This document shows, piece after piece, positions 42,400-50,890 of a DNA stretch of 64,000 nt. Location: the NCBI RefSeq assembly GCF_003046625.1, contig NZ_QAAD01000003.1, positions 248,001 to 312,000 on the forward strand, given 5' to 3'. The notes below the pieces were generated by a model. That model saw only the letters and a list, made by a program, of their open reading frames with translations, ran no database searches and had not been told where the DNA came from. This DNA comes from Mangrovibacterium marinum. GTDB taxonomy: Bacteria; Bacteroidota; Bacteroidia; Bacteroidales; Prolixibacteraceae. Position 1 is the first letter of the stretch; the number at the start of each line of letters is the position of its first letter. Both the position numbers and the translations under genes were made by a program.

Positions 42400-42643
42400 T
42401 AAACAGGAGTGACGAGCGTGGCAGCTCTAAAAAAATTGTATACCCAACCACCCTTCGAACTCCTGTGCCCCCTCGTGCAGGGGGCTTCAGCGGCGTCAAC
42501 AGACTACGATACAGGTTTCTCAAGTGTCACATTGCAACAGAACCAATACGTACAGAAACGTCAGGGAGATTTCCCAACCTTATTGCTCCCTAACCTCGCG
42601 TTGAGAAACCTGCGAACCTCCTTTCGGGGAGGTTCTTTTTTTT
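42400..42643 (+). ncRNA. Candidate structured non-coding RNA with its own terminator
   Basis: A gene-free stretch with a stacked set of complementary segments. CCCCCT/AGGGGG forms a hairpin around 42468-42484. CAGGTTTCTCAA (42512-42523) pairs perfectly with TTGAGAAACCTG (42601-42612) and encloses further hairpins (AGGGAG 42563-42568 with CTCCCT 42586-42591, and the alternative GGGA/TCCC). It ends with a textbook terminator, GAACCTCC / GGAGGTTC plus eight T (42614-42643). The 5' end is uncertain. It does not resemble tmRNA, RNase P or SRP RNA by eye. A short open frame overlaps but looks accidental. Confidence 0.5.
42614..42643 (+). terminator. Rho-independent terminator at the end of the candidate ncRNA
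   Basis: GAACCTCC (42614-42621) and GGAGGTTC (42628-42635) form an 8-bp perfect stem with a short loop, followed by TTTTTTTT. There is no protein gene immediately upstream, so it must end some other transcript. Confidence 0.9.
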
Positions 42644-42688
42644 AAAGTCCCTTCTGCTTTTACCTTCGATCTAATGTACCCACCCTGG

Positions 42689-42737
42689 CCCTCCCTCGCG
42701 AGGGAGGGAAATTCCGACTTTGTCGGAATGGGAGGGT
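42689..42737. repeat. Palindromic extragenic element (two adjacent hairpins)
   Basis: A 20-bp perfect palindrome with arms CCCTCCCTCG/CGAGGGAGGG (42689-42708). It is followed by ATTCCGA-CTTTG-TCGGAAT (42711-42729) and GGGAGGGT, which can pair back to ACCCTGGCCCTCCC. It is a REP-like extragenic element with no associated gene. Confidence 0.8.
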
Positions 42738-42760
42738 CAATCTAATTCAAAAGAATCCAC

Positions 42761-43000
42761 TTTCATCCCTGTTGGTGATTCCAGGGAATCATGAAGTTTT
42801 TTCTATTTCTACTCTTGATCAAAAAGGAACTTTGTCCTACCGGACGGGTTTTCATTTTTCTGTAATGGCTTTAGCCATTCAATACCGATTAGCTTCAAAA
42901 GTGTCGCATCGTATCACTTCGTTCCAATGCTCCTTTTTCAGTCTATCGGCATTATACCGTCCTATTTCAGAGCATAAATTAGCCTTCAAAACGGTATAAT
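42761..43000. repeat. Dispersed repeat, diverged copy (3' part)
   Basis: The start TTTCATCCCTGTTGGTGATT..GGGAATCATGAA (42770-42794) matches 60368-60401, and the end CCTATTTCAG...TTAGCCTTCAAAACGGTATAA (42961-42999) matches 60451-60490. The middle has diverged and is longer here. It is non-coding. Confidence 0.65.
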
Positions 43001-43082
43001 TTGGGTAGCACAAACGATAACACAAAGATTCTCCCGGCCCATACGGGACGGTATTTCCCCTGTCGTCGTTAAGCTACCCAAA
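43000..43082. repeat. Inverted repeat with 10-bp perfect ends
   Basis: TTTGGGTAGC (43000-43009) and GCTACCCAAA (43073-43082) are perfect complements. AACGA/TCGTT extend the pairing inwards after a 3-nt bulge. The 63-bp interior holds further GC-rich complementarity. It is a miniature inverted-repeat structure without a gene. Confidence 0.65.
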
Positions 43083-43202
43083 TAGCATCCCTCCGGGATT
43101 GCAGGAAGCTTTTCGTTTGATTTCGGCCTCGAAAAAATAGGGCACTCGGTCCCAACTCTTCCTCATTAATCAAACGACTTCCTTGAGCGTTGACACTGTT
43201 TT

Positions 43203-43292
43203 GGACAACAACTTGATAACTTTTGACAGCAAGACAACCCAAAAACTTTTGATAACAGCATCGTCGAAAAGTAGTAAACTTTCATTCCTGAT
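43203..43292. repeat. Dispersed repeat, diverged copy (5' part)
   Basis: CAACCCAAAAACTTTTGATAACAGCATCGTCGAAAAGTAGTAAACTTTCATTCCTG-like sequence (here about 43236-43290) corresponds to 60315-60378 with scattered substitutions and an 8-nt gap. It is non-coding. Confidence 0.65.
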
Positions 43293-43336
43293 CGTGATTA
43301 CCAGCTATCCGGTCTGCATCTTTAGAAGCGAGCCTG

Positions 43337-43876
43337 TCAGCTATTTTTTAGAAACTCCTCGCAGCTTAGCAATTTTATTTTCTCTTTGGTTGGTGCCAGG
43401 CGAGCCCAAAGCATATTGAAATATTCCACAGCAAGCATGGCAGTCATCTGCGGGCGGCTGCGGGTTGTGTGTGCATTGGAGATGACCGTAATCAGATAGT
43501 CGCGGCTCAGGCCGGCCTTCACGGTGCAATCGACGCTAAAGTCGGTCGAGCATCCGGTAATCACCAGTTCGTCCACTCCTTTTTCGCGCAGCACTTGATC
43601 CAGCTCCGTTTTGTAGAACGAATCGTTTGCTGTTTTCACAATCACCACATCGTCGGAGCGTTTACCCAGCTCATCGAGGATCTCCCATTCGCTGGTTCCG
43701 GGAATGAAAAAGCCTTCGCGCGAGCCATCGTGCTGAATAAAAATAACAGGTAAGCCAAGGCTTCGGAATCTGGCGGACAACAGATTGATTCGTTCGAGCA
43801 CATTTTCCGCATCGTAACGTGCATCCATCGGGTCGAATGCTCCGCGTTGCATATCCATAATTAATAAAGCTTTCAT
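43337..43876 (-). CDS. Isochorismatase-family cysteine hydrolase
   Basis: 179 residues from the ATG at 43874-43876 (MKALLIMDMQRGAF); a 7-codon longer frame is less likely. The catalytic Asp is in LIMDMQ, the Lys in DVVIVKTANDSFYKTEL and the Cys in VDELVITGCSTDFSVDCTVKAG. The cis-peptide region TGCSTDFSVD is typical of the family. It cleaves small amides or vinyl ethers such as nicotinamide, or related substrates; the exact substrate is unknown. It is on the same strand as, and about 200 bp after, the fumarylacetoacetase-like gene, but a terminator lies between them. Confidence 0.92.
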   Translation of the reverse strand: MKALLIMDMQRGAFDPMDARYDAENVLERINLLSARFRSLGLPVIFIQHDGSREGFFIPGTSEWEILDELGKRSDDVVIVKTANDSFYKTELDQVLREKGVDELVITGCSTDFSVDCTVKAGLSRDYLITVISNAHTTRSRPQMTAMLAVEYFNMLWARLAPTKEKIKLLSCEEFLKNS

Positions 43877-44009
43877 AGTTTCAGGTTTGAATTTCACAGT
43901 TTTTCTTCTTCAGTCAACTTTCTTAAGGTAAGAATTTTGCCGCAGCCAACCAATGAATTTTACCGGTTTTGATTTTTCACCGCCGAAACCGTTCATTCCC
44001 CAAACGAAA

Positions 44010-44040
44010 AAGGAGCATTCCTTCTTCAGAAATGCTCCTT
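44010..44040 (-). terminator. Terminator of the minus-strand FAH gene
   Basis: AAGGAGCATT (44010-44019) and AATGCTCCTT (44031-44040) form a perfect 10-bp stem. On the minus strand it is followed by a run of T (complement of the A-run before 44010). Confidence 0.85.
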
Positions 44041-44083
44041 CCCGTTGTTTTAACCGGATCGGGTTGATGTGGAAATGTCTGGC

Positions 44084-44698
44084 TTACTTCACCTCGAAGT
44101 CGAACATTTTCCGGCCTTCCAGCAGCCCTTCCAGCCGGTCGCCAATAGCGACGGGACCGACACCTGCCGGTGTTCCGGTATAGATTAAATCGCCAATTTT
44201 CAGGGTGAAATAATTCGACACCTGACTAATCAACTCGTCAATATGGAAAAGCATCTGTGCTGTATCGCCGTTCTGAACTACTTCCCCATTCTTTTTCAAC
44301 TCAAATTGAATGTGCCCCACATCGGGCAGTTCGGTTTTCGAAATGAAATCGTTACCGATTACTGCCGACCGATCGAAAGCTTTGGCCTTTTCCCAGGGTA
44401 GTCCCTTCGCCTTCAACTGAGCCTGCAAATCGCGAGCTGTAAAGTCGATCCCCAGGCCAATCTCGTCGTAATAACGGCTGGCAAAGCGGGGCTCAATATT
44501 TTTGCCCAATCGGTTGATGCGCACCACCAACTCGCATTCGTAATGCACATCGCTGCTAAAAGCGGGAATGTAAAACGGGTCGTTATTGCGCAACAAAGCC
44601 GAGTCGGGTTTCATAAAGATGACCGGCTCATCGGGAACGTCATTGTTCAGCTCACGAGCGTGATCGGCGTAATTTCGTCCAATACAAATAATCTTCAT
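44084..44698 (-). CDS. Fumarylacetoacetate hydrolase family protein
   Basis: 204 residues. It starts MKIICIGRNYADHARELNND, and the FAH fold is seen in EPVIFMKPDSALLRNNDPFYIP, HYECELVVRINRLGKNI (HxxxE metal ligands in the E-L pair), GIDFTARDLQAQLKAKGLPWEKAKAFDRSAVIG and YFTLKIGDLIYTGTPAGVGPV. It is of the short YcgM/acylpyruvase type, hydrolysing C-C bonds of acylpyruvates or acting as an oxaloacetate tautomerase/decarboxylase. Metal ligands and the catalytic region are intact. It is downstream of the exonuclease gene on the same strand, with a repeat-containing gap. Confidence 0.94.
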   Translation of the reverse strand: MKIICIGRNYADHARELNNDVPDEPVIFMKPDSALLRNNDPFYIPAFSSDVHYECELVVRINRLGKNIEPRFASRYYDEIGLGIDFTARDLQAQLKAKGLPWEKAKAFDRSAVIGNDFISKTELPDVGHIQFELKKNGEVVQNGDTAQMLFHIDELISQVSNYFTLKIGDLIYTGTPAGVGPVAIGDRLEGLLEGRKMFDFEVK

Positions 44699-44856
44699 GA
44701 TTCAAATTCTAAACTAGTTCCAAGTTATTGGCTGCAAGCTGCTAGAGCGTTCCAACCAATCAAAAATGACAAATTCGGCTATTGTAAATAGCCTGGTCGC
44801 GAGACTGAGACTGTGATTTACAATATTGGCTCCAAGGCCTTTTCTCTCCTCCCCTG
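44699..44856. repeat. Gap holding fragments of two cassette-type repeats
   Basis: GGCTGCAAGCTGCTAGAG (about 44730-44747) resembles the arm AGCTGCAAGCTTCAAG of the 185-640 element. GAGACTGAGACTG (44801-44813) is identical in unit to the array in the ABC ATPase tail. No gene is attached. The resemblance of the first is partial. Confidence 0.45.
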
Positions 44857-45663
44857 CTAGTTGTCTTTCATTCGCAGCTTAATGGCTGTCAGCACCTTTT
44901 TGGTGTACAGCGGAAACTCGCCCTGCATCATCCAACCAAAATAGCCGGGTTGTTCGCGCAGCACCTTCTCAACCGGGATGCCTTTGTTTTTCCCAAAGTT
45001 GAATACCTCAACACCTTTGTCGTTATAAACAATGCGCCCCATAAAATCGACATTGCGATCGTAAGAAGAAAACTCGCACAGGGCATTCACATCGTTTTGA
45101 ATCGGCTTGCTCAACTTTCCTTTGGCATCTTCAAATTCGGTATCCTGGTACATATCCAACTGCGATTTCAGCACCTCGTAGGTTGCTTTGGTATCGGCCA
45201 TGGCGCTGTGGGCATCCTGCAACTCTTGCTGGCAATAAAATTTATAGGCAGCAGCCAGGGTCCGTTTTTCCATCTTGTGAAAAATCGCCTGCACATCCAC
45301 AAATTTGCGCTTTTTAAAATCCACGTCTACGTCTACCCGCAGGAATTCCTCGGCCAGCAACGGAATATCGAAACGGTTGGAGTTAAAACCGGCCAGATCG
45401 CAGCCCTCCATAAATTTCGCCAACGACTTGGCCACTTCCTTAAAAGTCGGGCAGTCTTTCACATCCTGGTCGTAAATACCGTGCACTTTACTGGCGGCTT
45501 CCGGGATGGGCATCTCCGGGTTAATGCGCATCTCTTTGGTTTCCTCGCTTCCGTCGGGCTGAACTTTAATCAAGGCAATTTCGACAATACGATCGGTTGC
45601 CACATTAATTCCGGTTGTTTCCAGATCCAAAAAAATGAGTGGATTCTTCAAATTCAGTTTCAT
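44857..45663 (-). CDS. DEDDh-family 3'-5' exonuclease
   Basis: 268 residues from the ATG at 45661-45663 (MKLNLKNPLIFLDLETTG), which places the ExoI motif where it should be; longer frames run into the dnaN terminator. ExoI is FLDLETTGINVATDRIVEI (Asp/Glu). ExoII is CDLAGFNSNRFDIPLL. ExoIII is DAHSAMADTKATYEVL, with the final His and Asp. A C-terminal domain (VFNFGKNKGIPVEKVLREQPGYFGWMMQGEFP) is typical of the Bacteroidota PolC-like or epsilon-like exonuclease. It probably serves DNA proofreading or repair. It is cotranscribed with or just after dnaN. Confidence 0.93.
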   Translation of the reverse strand: MKLNLKNPLIFLDLETTGINVATDRIVEIALIKVQPDGSEETKEMRINPEMPIPEAASKVHGIYDQDVKDCPTFKEVAKSLAKFMEGCDLAGFNSNRFDIPLLAEEFLRVDVDVDFKKRKFVDVQAIFHKMEKRTLAAAYKFYCQQELQDAHSAMADTKATYEVLKSQLDMYQDTEFEDAKGKLSKPIQNDVNALCEFSSYDRNVDFMGRIVYNDKGVEVFNFGKNKGIPVEKVLREQPGYFGWMMQGEFPLYTKKVLTAIKLRMKDN

Positions 45664-45705
45664 TCTGTTCTTTTTTCGGGCCCTTGAAAAGCCCATTATG
45701 AATAA

Positions 45706-45737
45706 AAAGCCCAACAGAAGGTCTTCTGCCAGGCTTT
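45706..45737 (-). terminator. Terminator after dnaN
   Basis: AAAGCC..ACAGAAG (45706-45719) pairs with CTTCTG..GGCTTT (45723-45737). On the minus strand a T-rich tail follows. It lies between dnaN and the exonuclease start. Confidence 0.8.
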
Positions 45738-45758
45738 CCAAGCTATTTTAGTTACAAT

Positions 45759-46889
45759 TTAAGCATTAATCATCATCGGCATCAGCAGCATCAACACATC
45801 TTCCTCATCGAAATCTTTCTCGGCGGGCAGCAACAAGCCGGCACGTGTTGGGTCCGACAACTCAACACGAACTTCCGATGAGGTAATGTTCGAGAGAATT
45901 TCCAAGAGGAAAGTCGATTTAAAGCCAATTTCAATCTCCTCACCCTCGTACTGACACTTGATGCGTTCAACAGCCGAAATTGAGAAATCGACATCCTGGG
46001 CCGAAATCACCAGTTGATTATCCTGAATGTGGAACTTAATCAGGTTGCTGGCCTGGTTGGCAAATACCGATACACGTTTGATGGTGTTGTAGAACTCCAA
46101 ACGGTCAACCGTCAGTTTATTCTGGTTGTTGGTTGGGATCACCGAGTTATAGGCCGGATAGTTTCCTTCCACCAGGCGGCAAATCAGTTTATAGTTGCTC
46201 AGGTTGAAAAAAGCATTCTTCTCGTCGAACTGCAATTTAACATCGTAATCTTCTTTCAGCAGCAGGTTCTTCAGCAAGGCAGCCGGTTTTTTGGGTAAAA
46301 TGAAGGACGACTCCACTTCGGCCTTGGCATCGGCCCGTTTGTAGCGCACCAGCTTGTGTGCATCCGATGCTACAAAGGTTAAGTCGTCGCTACCCAGTTC
46401 CATAAAAATTCCGTTCATCACCGGACGAAGTTCATCGTCGGCAGTGGCAAACAAGGTACGCTGAATACCACTTTGCAGCACATCGTGCGGAACCTGAATA
46501 GTGGATGCAGAGGCTTCGTTCAGCTCGGGCAATTGCGGAAATTCATCGCCATCCTGACCAACAATACTAAACTTACCATTATCCGAGTAAATATCAATTC
46601 CAAAGGTCTCCAGGTCGAATTTAAAGGTCAAGGGCTGGTCCGGAAATTCCTTCAAGGTATCGTTCAACAGCTTGGCCGGAACAGCAATGTCGCCTTTGCC
46701 TTCCGCATTGTCCAACTCAAGGCTGGTAATCAGTGTTGACTCCAAATCTGAAGCAGTAACCGTTAGCCGATTATCTTCCAGTTGAAATAAATAATTATCC
46801 AGGATGGGTAATGTATTTTTCGAACTGATCACCTTACTGATTGCATTCAGGTGACTGAGTAATTCGGTACTGGAAACAACAAATTTCAT
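45759..46889 (-). CDS. dnaN: DNA polymerase III beta subunit (sliding clamp)
   Basis: 376 residues. The three topologically similar clamp domains can be followed: MKFVVSSTELLSHLNAISKVISSKNTLPILDNYLF (first), a middle domain with FIMPKKP-like SSFILPKKPAALLKNLL and TVDRLEFYNTIKRVSVFANQASNLIKF, and the C-terminal domain ending DEEDVLMLLMPMMI. It encircles DNA and tethers polymerase III. The length is normal (about 370). It stands separate from dnaA, as usual in Bacteroidota, and is followed by the exonuclease gene. Confidence 0.97.
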   Translation of the reverse strand: MKFVVSSTELLSHLNAISKVISSKNTLPILDNYLFQLEDNRLTVTASDLESTLITSLELDNAEGKGDIAVPAKLLNDTLKEFPDQPLTFKFDLETFGIDIYSDNGKFSIVGQDGDEFPQLPELNEASASTIQVPHDVLQSGIQRTLFATADDELRPVMNGIFMELGSDDLTFVASDAHKLVRYKRADAKAEVESSFILPKKPAALLKNLLLKEDYDVKLQFDEKNAFFNLSNYKLICRLVEGNYPAYNSVIPTNNQNKLTVDRLEFYNTIKRVSVFANQASNLIKFHIQDNQLVISAQDVDFSISAVERIKCQYEGEEIEIGFKSTFLLEILSNITSSEVRVELSDPTRAGLLLPAEKDFDEEDVLMLLMPMMINA

Positions 46890-47018
46890 TGATATTTTCT
46901 TTTAGTTTGACTTACCTTAAACAATTGAGCGCTTTTGGCTTTCCACCGCGCGAAACACGAATATACAAACTTTGCTTTGGTTTCCTGTGATTAAATATTC
47001 ACAATTTATACAAAGTAA

Positions 47019-49430
47019 TTAACCACGGTATTTTTTTAGGCGGATCAGCTGAAAGATCAATCCGAATAAAAGAATGATAACCAAGGGTCCCGCCAGGTTG
47101 AGCACTTGCCAATAGGTCTTTTCTTCGCGCAGGCGAACCTTGTCGAGCGAGCGAATCTTAAATACCCGCGAACGCAAGGCCATCATGCCCGAGTTGTCGC
47201 AAAGGTAGTTAACCGCATTGAGCAAAAAAGCTTTATTGCCAAAAGTCTGCTGCGAATATTCGTCGTAGCCCAACGGCTGGGTTCTGATTTGCCCGTTGCG
47301 GCGCGATACTTTATTGGCAATCAGGCTTCCGTCGGCCAGGACAATCATCCGAGCCGACTTCGATTTAGTCAACACCTGAATACCTGGTGAATTCAACTGG
47401 TTGGTCATGCGATTGGCAAAAACCGAAGGAAATTGTCCTTCCAGTAAAACGCCAACCGGAATATTGGACTGCTGAAACAGCTCGCGGGCCGGCGGACTGT
47501 TAATGCTTCGCAGACTAATCTCTTCGGGAGTGCCCACCTTCCGCGAATAAGGCGATGTATGCAGGATGACCGATTTATGCACTTCCGGATTTCGACCAAC
47601 CGTATCAATGGAGCTCACAAACTCCGACTTTAAACTGTTCAGGTTTCGGCTAATCACATGATCATCCGCCGGGGTCAGCAAAGGCGAGTAGTACCAGGGC
47701 GCCGGGCTAAACTTGGGTTGCGATGCCACCGGCGAGGTATTCACCGGAATCAGGATACATTCCACATCTTGCAAGAGATCGGGATTGACCCGAACGCCAT
47801 ACTTAAACAGCTGATCCATCAGGTTCAGGTCGCGGGGGAATGCTATGGTGGTCTCGCCGCGACTTAAACTGTCGAGGCTCACCTGTACCGGATCGAATAG
47901 CCAAAGCAAGTTGCCGCCGCGCATCAGGTACTGATCGATCCAGAATTTTTCCTGTTCGCCAAAAGGCCTTGAGGGATCGGCAATGATTACTGCCCGGGCT
48001 AAGCTGTCGGTCGCAAGAAGCTGCCCGGCTGTTTTTTCGGTTACCCGAAAATTTTCGGATAAGCTACTCCGGATGTCCCAGGTTTCCGCTTCGGACAACT
48101 CGCCCTGTCCGGTTAAAAAGACCACTTCGGGCTTCTCGCCCTGCAACAGCTGCCTGATGACATTCATCAGTTCAAACTCGAGCGTTTCAATTGAATTATT
48201 CAGATTCTGTTCAGCGGCCAATGATGGGTTATTCTTCAGTAAGTTGACACCGATTGTCTGGTCTCCATAGCGGATCACCGCTCCGGGAAAAATCAACTTG
48301 GTAACCGTTCCCTGCTCCTGACTTTGTCGCAAATCGGTAGGTTGAATCCCCAGGGCCACCAGCTGGTTAAACAATTTATTCCGCTTATCGGTATTACTGA
48401 TTTCATAGGGATCGCGCAGTTCGAGCCGCACCGACTGAGCAGCCCAGGCATCCAGATCCTGCACCTTTTCGGCAACGGCTTGCTGCAACTGCCGAAAGCC
48501 CGGCGGCAAATCGCCCGCCAGATACAAATCAACTTTGAGCGGTGCGTCCAGGCCTGTGAGCATCTCTTTCGACACCGGCGAAAGACTGTATCTTTTTTCG
48601 CTGGTTAAATCGATGCGAAAAAACCACTGCGAGCCAAGAGTCATCAGCACCAACACCCCCACCAACAAACCGAGCAGCTTTTTTGTCTGCTGCCGTCGAT
48701 TTTGCTGTTTGCGACGCAACAACATACTGGTTAGCACCAACACAAAAGCTACCGCCACCACAAAATACAGCATATCGCGCGAGTCGAGCACCCCACGGCT
48801 AACCGACTCGTAATGCGCGCTAATTCCAAGTTTCAGAAAAAACGATTTCACGCCCGGCGCGATATTCATCGCCGCAACAAAATCGAAGCCCGTGTAAAAG
48901 AAGAAACATAAAAACAAAGCTGCAATAAAGGCGAACACCGGGTTATCGGTGAGCGATGAAGCCAAAAGCCCCAGTGCAACATAGAAAGCCGCCAGTAGAA
49001 ACAATCCGATAAACGATCCCCAGGCGGCACCGCTATCCCAATTACCAACCGGGTTTCCAAGGTTGTATATCGAATAAAAATAGATGAGTGTAGGCAGTAA
49101 GGAGACCAGCACCAAAAACAAACCCGCCAGGTATTTAGCCCAAACCAGTTGCAATAACGAATACGGCCGGGTGATCAAGATCTCGAGCGTTCCAAGTCTC
49201 TTTTCCTCGGCAAACAAACGCATGGTTAAGGCCGGAATCAGAAACAGAAAAATCCAGGGCGCTAATGAAAAATAGGGACTTAGCGAGGCATATCCATTTT
49301 CGAGCAAGTTGTAAGCACCGGGGAAAACCCACAAGAACAGCCCGTTGGCTATCAAAAATACAAAAGCGACCAGATAACCGGTAATCGATCCAAAAAAGCT
49401 GGTAATTTCCTTTCGAAACAGACTATACAT
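47019..49430 (-). CDS. GldF-GldG fusion (ABC permease plus substrate-binding-like protein)
   Basis: 803 residues. Residues 1 to about 245 are a GldF-like ABC-2 permease with six helices (KEITSFFGSITGYLVAFVFLIANGLFLW, LFAEEKRLGTLEILITRPYSLLQLVWAKYLAG). From about residue 255 a GldG-like protein begins with one membrane helix, a periplasmic domain (DLTSEKRYSLSPVSKEMLTGLDAPLKVDLYLAGDLPPGFRQL) and DUF4350-like segments (GQGELSEAETWDIRSSLSENF, WIDQYLMRGGNLLWLFDPV). A C-terminal anchor ends RLKKYRG. The two are separate genes in gliding flavobacteria. No GldA ATPase lies beside it, so the motor gene is elsewhere. It need not imply motility. Confidence 0.9.
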   Translation of the reverse strand: MYSLFRKEITSFFGSITGYLVAFVFLIANGLFLWVFPGAYNLLENGYASLSPYFSLAPWIFLFLIPALTMRLFAEEKRLGTLEILITRPYSLLQLVWAKYLAGLFLVLVSLLPTLIYFYSIYNLGNPVGNWDSGAAWGSFIGLFLLAAFYVALGLLASSLTDNPVFAFIAALFLCFFFYTGFDFVAAMNIAPGVKSFFLKLGISAHYESVSRGVLDSRDMLYFVVAVAFVLVLTSMLLRRKQQNRRQQTKKLLGLLVGVLVLMTLGSQWFFRIDLTSEKRYSLSPVSKEMLTGLDAPLKVDLYLAGDLPPGFRQLQQAVAEKVQDLDAWAAQSVRLELRDPYEISNTDKRNKLFNQLVALGIQPTDLRQSQEQGTVTKLIFPGAVIRYGDQTIGVNLLKNNPSLAAEQNLNNSIETLEFELMNVIRQLLQGEKPEVVFLTGQGELSEAETWDIRSSLSENFRVTEKTAGQLLATDSLARAVIIADPSRPFGEQEKFWIDQYLMRGGNLLWLFDPVQVSLDSLSRGETTIAFPRDLNLMDQLFKYGVRVNPDLLQDVECILIPVNTSPVASQPKFSPAPWYYSPLLTPADDHVISRNLNSLKSEFVSSIDTVGRNPEVHKSVILHTSPYSRKVGTPEEISLRSINSPPARELFQQSNIPVGVLLEGQFPSVFANRMTNQLNSPGIQVLTKSKSARMIVLADGSLIANKVSRRNGQIRTQPLGYDEYSQQTFGNKAFLLNAVNYLCDNSGMMALRSRVFKIRSLDKVRLREEKTYWQVLNLAGPLVIILLFGLIFQLIRLKKYRG

Positions 49431-49566
49431 AGCTTGCAGGTAGATTTTAGATGTTGTTTTTGTTGCCTTGTTATTGCCCGGTTATCGTCGCTGGTTGGGA
49501 ATAACAAGTTGATTCGGGCACAAAATTACAGATTGTCGGTCGGCTTAGCAAGCGAGGCCCGGCACG

Positions 49567-50694
49567 CTACGAGCGAAGCTTCTGCACAATCAGCTGTGCG
49601 GCCCGTTTAGAAGCACCGGGGCCACCCAGTTTTTTTCGCAACTCGCGATAACTCGCCTCAATTTGACGTCGATACTCCGTATCTCCCAAAATACGCTGTA
49701 ACTCTTTGCGGATATTTCCGGCCGTGCAGTTGTGCTGCAAAAGCTCCTTCACCGCTGTGCGCTGCAAAATAATATTCACCAACGACACCCATTTTATATG
49801 CAGAAAAAACTTGCCGATACCAAAAAACAAAGCACCGCCGGCCATCCGGTAGCAAACCACTTGCGGGCATCCCACAATGGCCGCTTCCAGGGTAACGGTT
49901 CCGGAAGCCACCACCGCCACATCGGACATTTGTAACAGTTCGTTGGTTTTGTCGCGCAACACATTCACATGGTAGCCCGACACCAGCCCGATATAAACAT
50001 GATCCGGTATTCCCGGTGCTGCCGTCACCACAACCTGATGCGAGTTGATTGAATTAACAGCCTTCAGCATCCGCGGCAAGAGCGACTTTATTTCCTGCAT
50101 ACGGCTCCCCGGCACCAAAGCCAGGATAGGCTTGTCGGTTAAATTATTCTCGCGGCAAAACTGTTCGGTCGTTTTTGTCACTTTATGTTCCTCAACCGCG
50201 TCCATGATGGGATTGCCCACAAAATTTACCCGGTGATAATCGTGACTGGCATAAAACTCGGTTTCAAACGGGAAAATAGTAAACATTTCATCTACCAGCT
50301 GCCGGATTTTTTTCACCCGCCCCTCTTTCCATGCCCACACTTTGGGCGATATATAATAATATACCCGAATGCCAACCAACTTGGCAAACTCGGCAATGCG
50401 CAGGTTGAAGCCCGGATAATCGACCAAAATCAACACATCGGGATTAAACTCCAGTAAGCGATCCTCGCAAAGGCGAAAATTTTTTCGAATGGTTTGCAAA
50501 TGCATCAATACCGGAATGAAGCCCATGAATGCCATTTCGCGATAATGCTTGTATAGCTTCATACCGGCTTCCTCCATCAAGTCGCCTCCAAAGCCTCTGA
50601 TTTCGGCTGTCGGATCAGTCTGCACCAACTCCCGAATCAGGTTTGCAGCATGTAAATCGCCCGACGCTTCGCCGGCTATAAAGAAGTATTTCAT
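49567..50694 (-). CDS. lpxB: Lipid-A-disaccharide synthase
   Basis: 375 residues from the ATG at 50692-50694 (MKYFFIAGEASGDLHAANLI). A 19-codon extension upstream is not family-like. The GT19 hallmarks are GEASGDLHAANL, EIRGFGGDLMEEAGMKLY, YYISPKVWAWKEGRVKKI, GNPIMDAVEEHK, VPGSRMQEIKSLLPRML and GTVTLEAAIVGCPQVVCYRM. It joins UDP-diacylglucosamine and lipid X in outer-membrane lipid A synthesis. In Bacteroidota lpxB usually follows surE. Here surE and a small membrane gene are upstream on the same strand but separated by two plus-strand genes. Confidence 0.96.
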   Translation of the reverse strand: MKYFFIAGEASGDLHAANLIRELVQTDPTAEIRGFGGDLMEEAGMKLYKHYREMAFMGFIPVLMHLQTIRKNFRLCEDRLLEFNPDVLILVDYPGFNLRIAEFAKLVGIRVYYYISPKVWAWKEGRVKKIRQLVDEMFTIFPFETEFYASHDYHRVNFVGNPIMDAVEEHKVTKTTEQFCRENNLTDKPILALVPGSRMQEIKSLLPRMLKAVNSINSHQVVVTAAPGIPDHVYIGLVSGYHVNVLRDKTNELLQMSDVAVVASGTVTLEAAIVGCPQVVCYRMAGGALFFGIGKFFLHIKWVSLVNIILQRTAVKELLQHNCTAGNIRKELQRILGDTEYRRQIEASYRELRKKLGGPGASKRAAQLIVQKLRS

Positions 50695-50890
50695 AAAGTG
50701 CTTATGCTTGAAATCTATCAAAAGTAATTTATAAAGTTGAAAGTGCCACATCGCAGCGAAAATATACTCGGCCTATCCGACGCGAATAACCGCAAGTTTT
50801 CGTCTTTAATTAAAAAAGTTGTTTGTTTACCGTACTGAAATATGTACATTCACCTAAATTTTTATTCACCTAACGTTAATATTGCGGAAT

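Noticed and set aside
42409-42645. Small protein of 78 aa overlapping the candidate RNA
   Set aside because: The frame runs through the terminator hairpin, has no family resemblance, and its sequence is dictated by the RNA stems. A structured RNA explains the region better.
47019-49430. Evidence for gliding motility
   Set aside because: GldF/GldG-like proteins occur in non-gliding Bacteroidota, and no other gld, spr or por genes are in the window.
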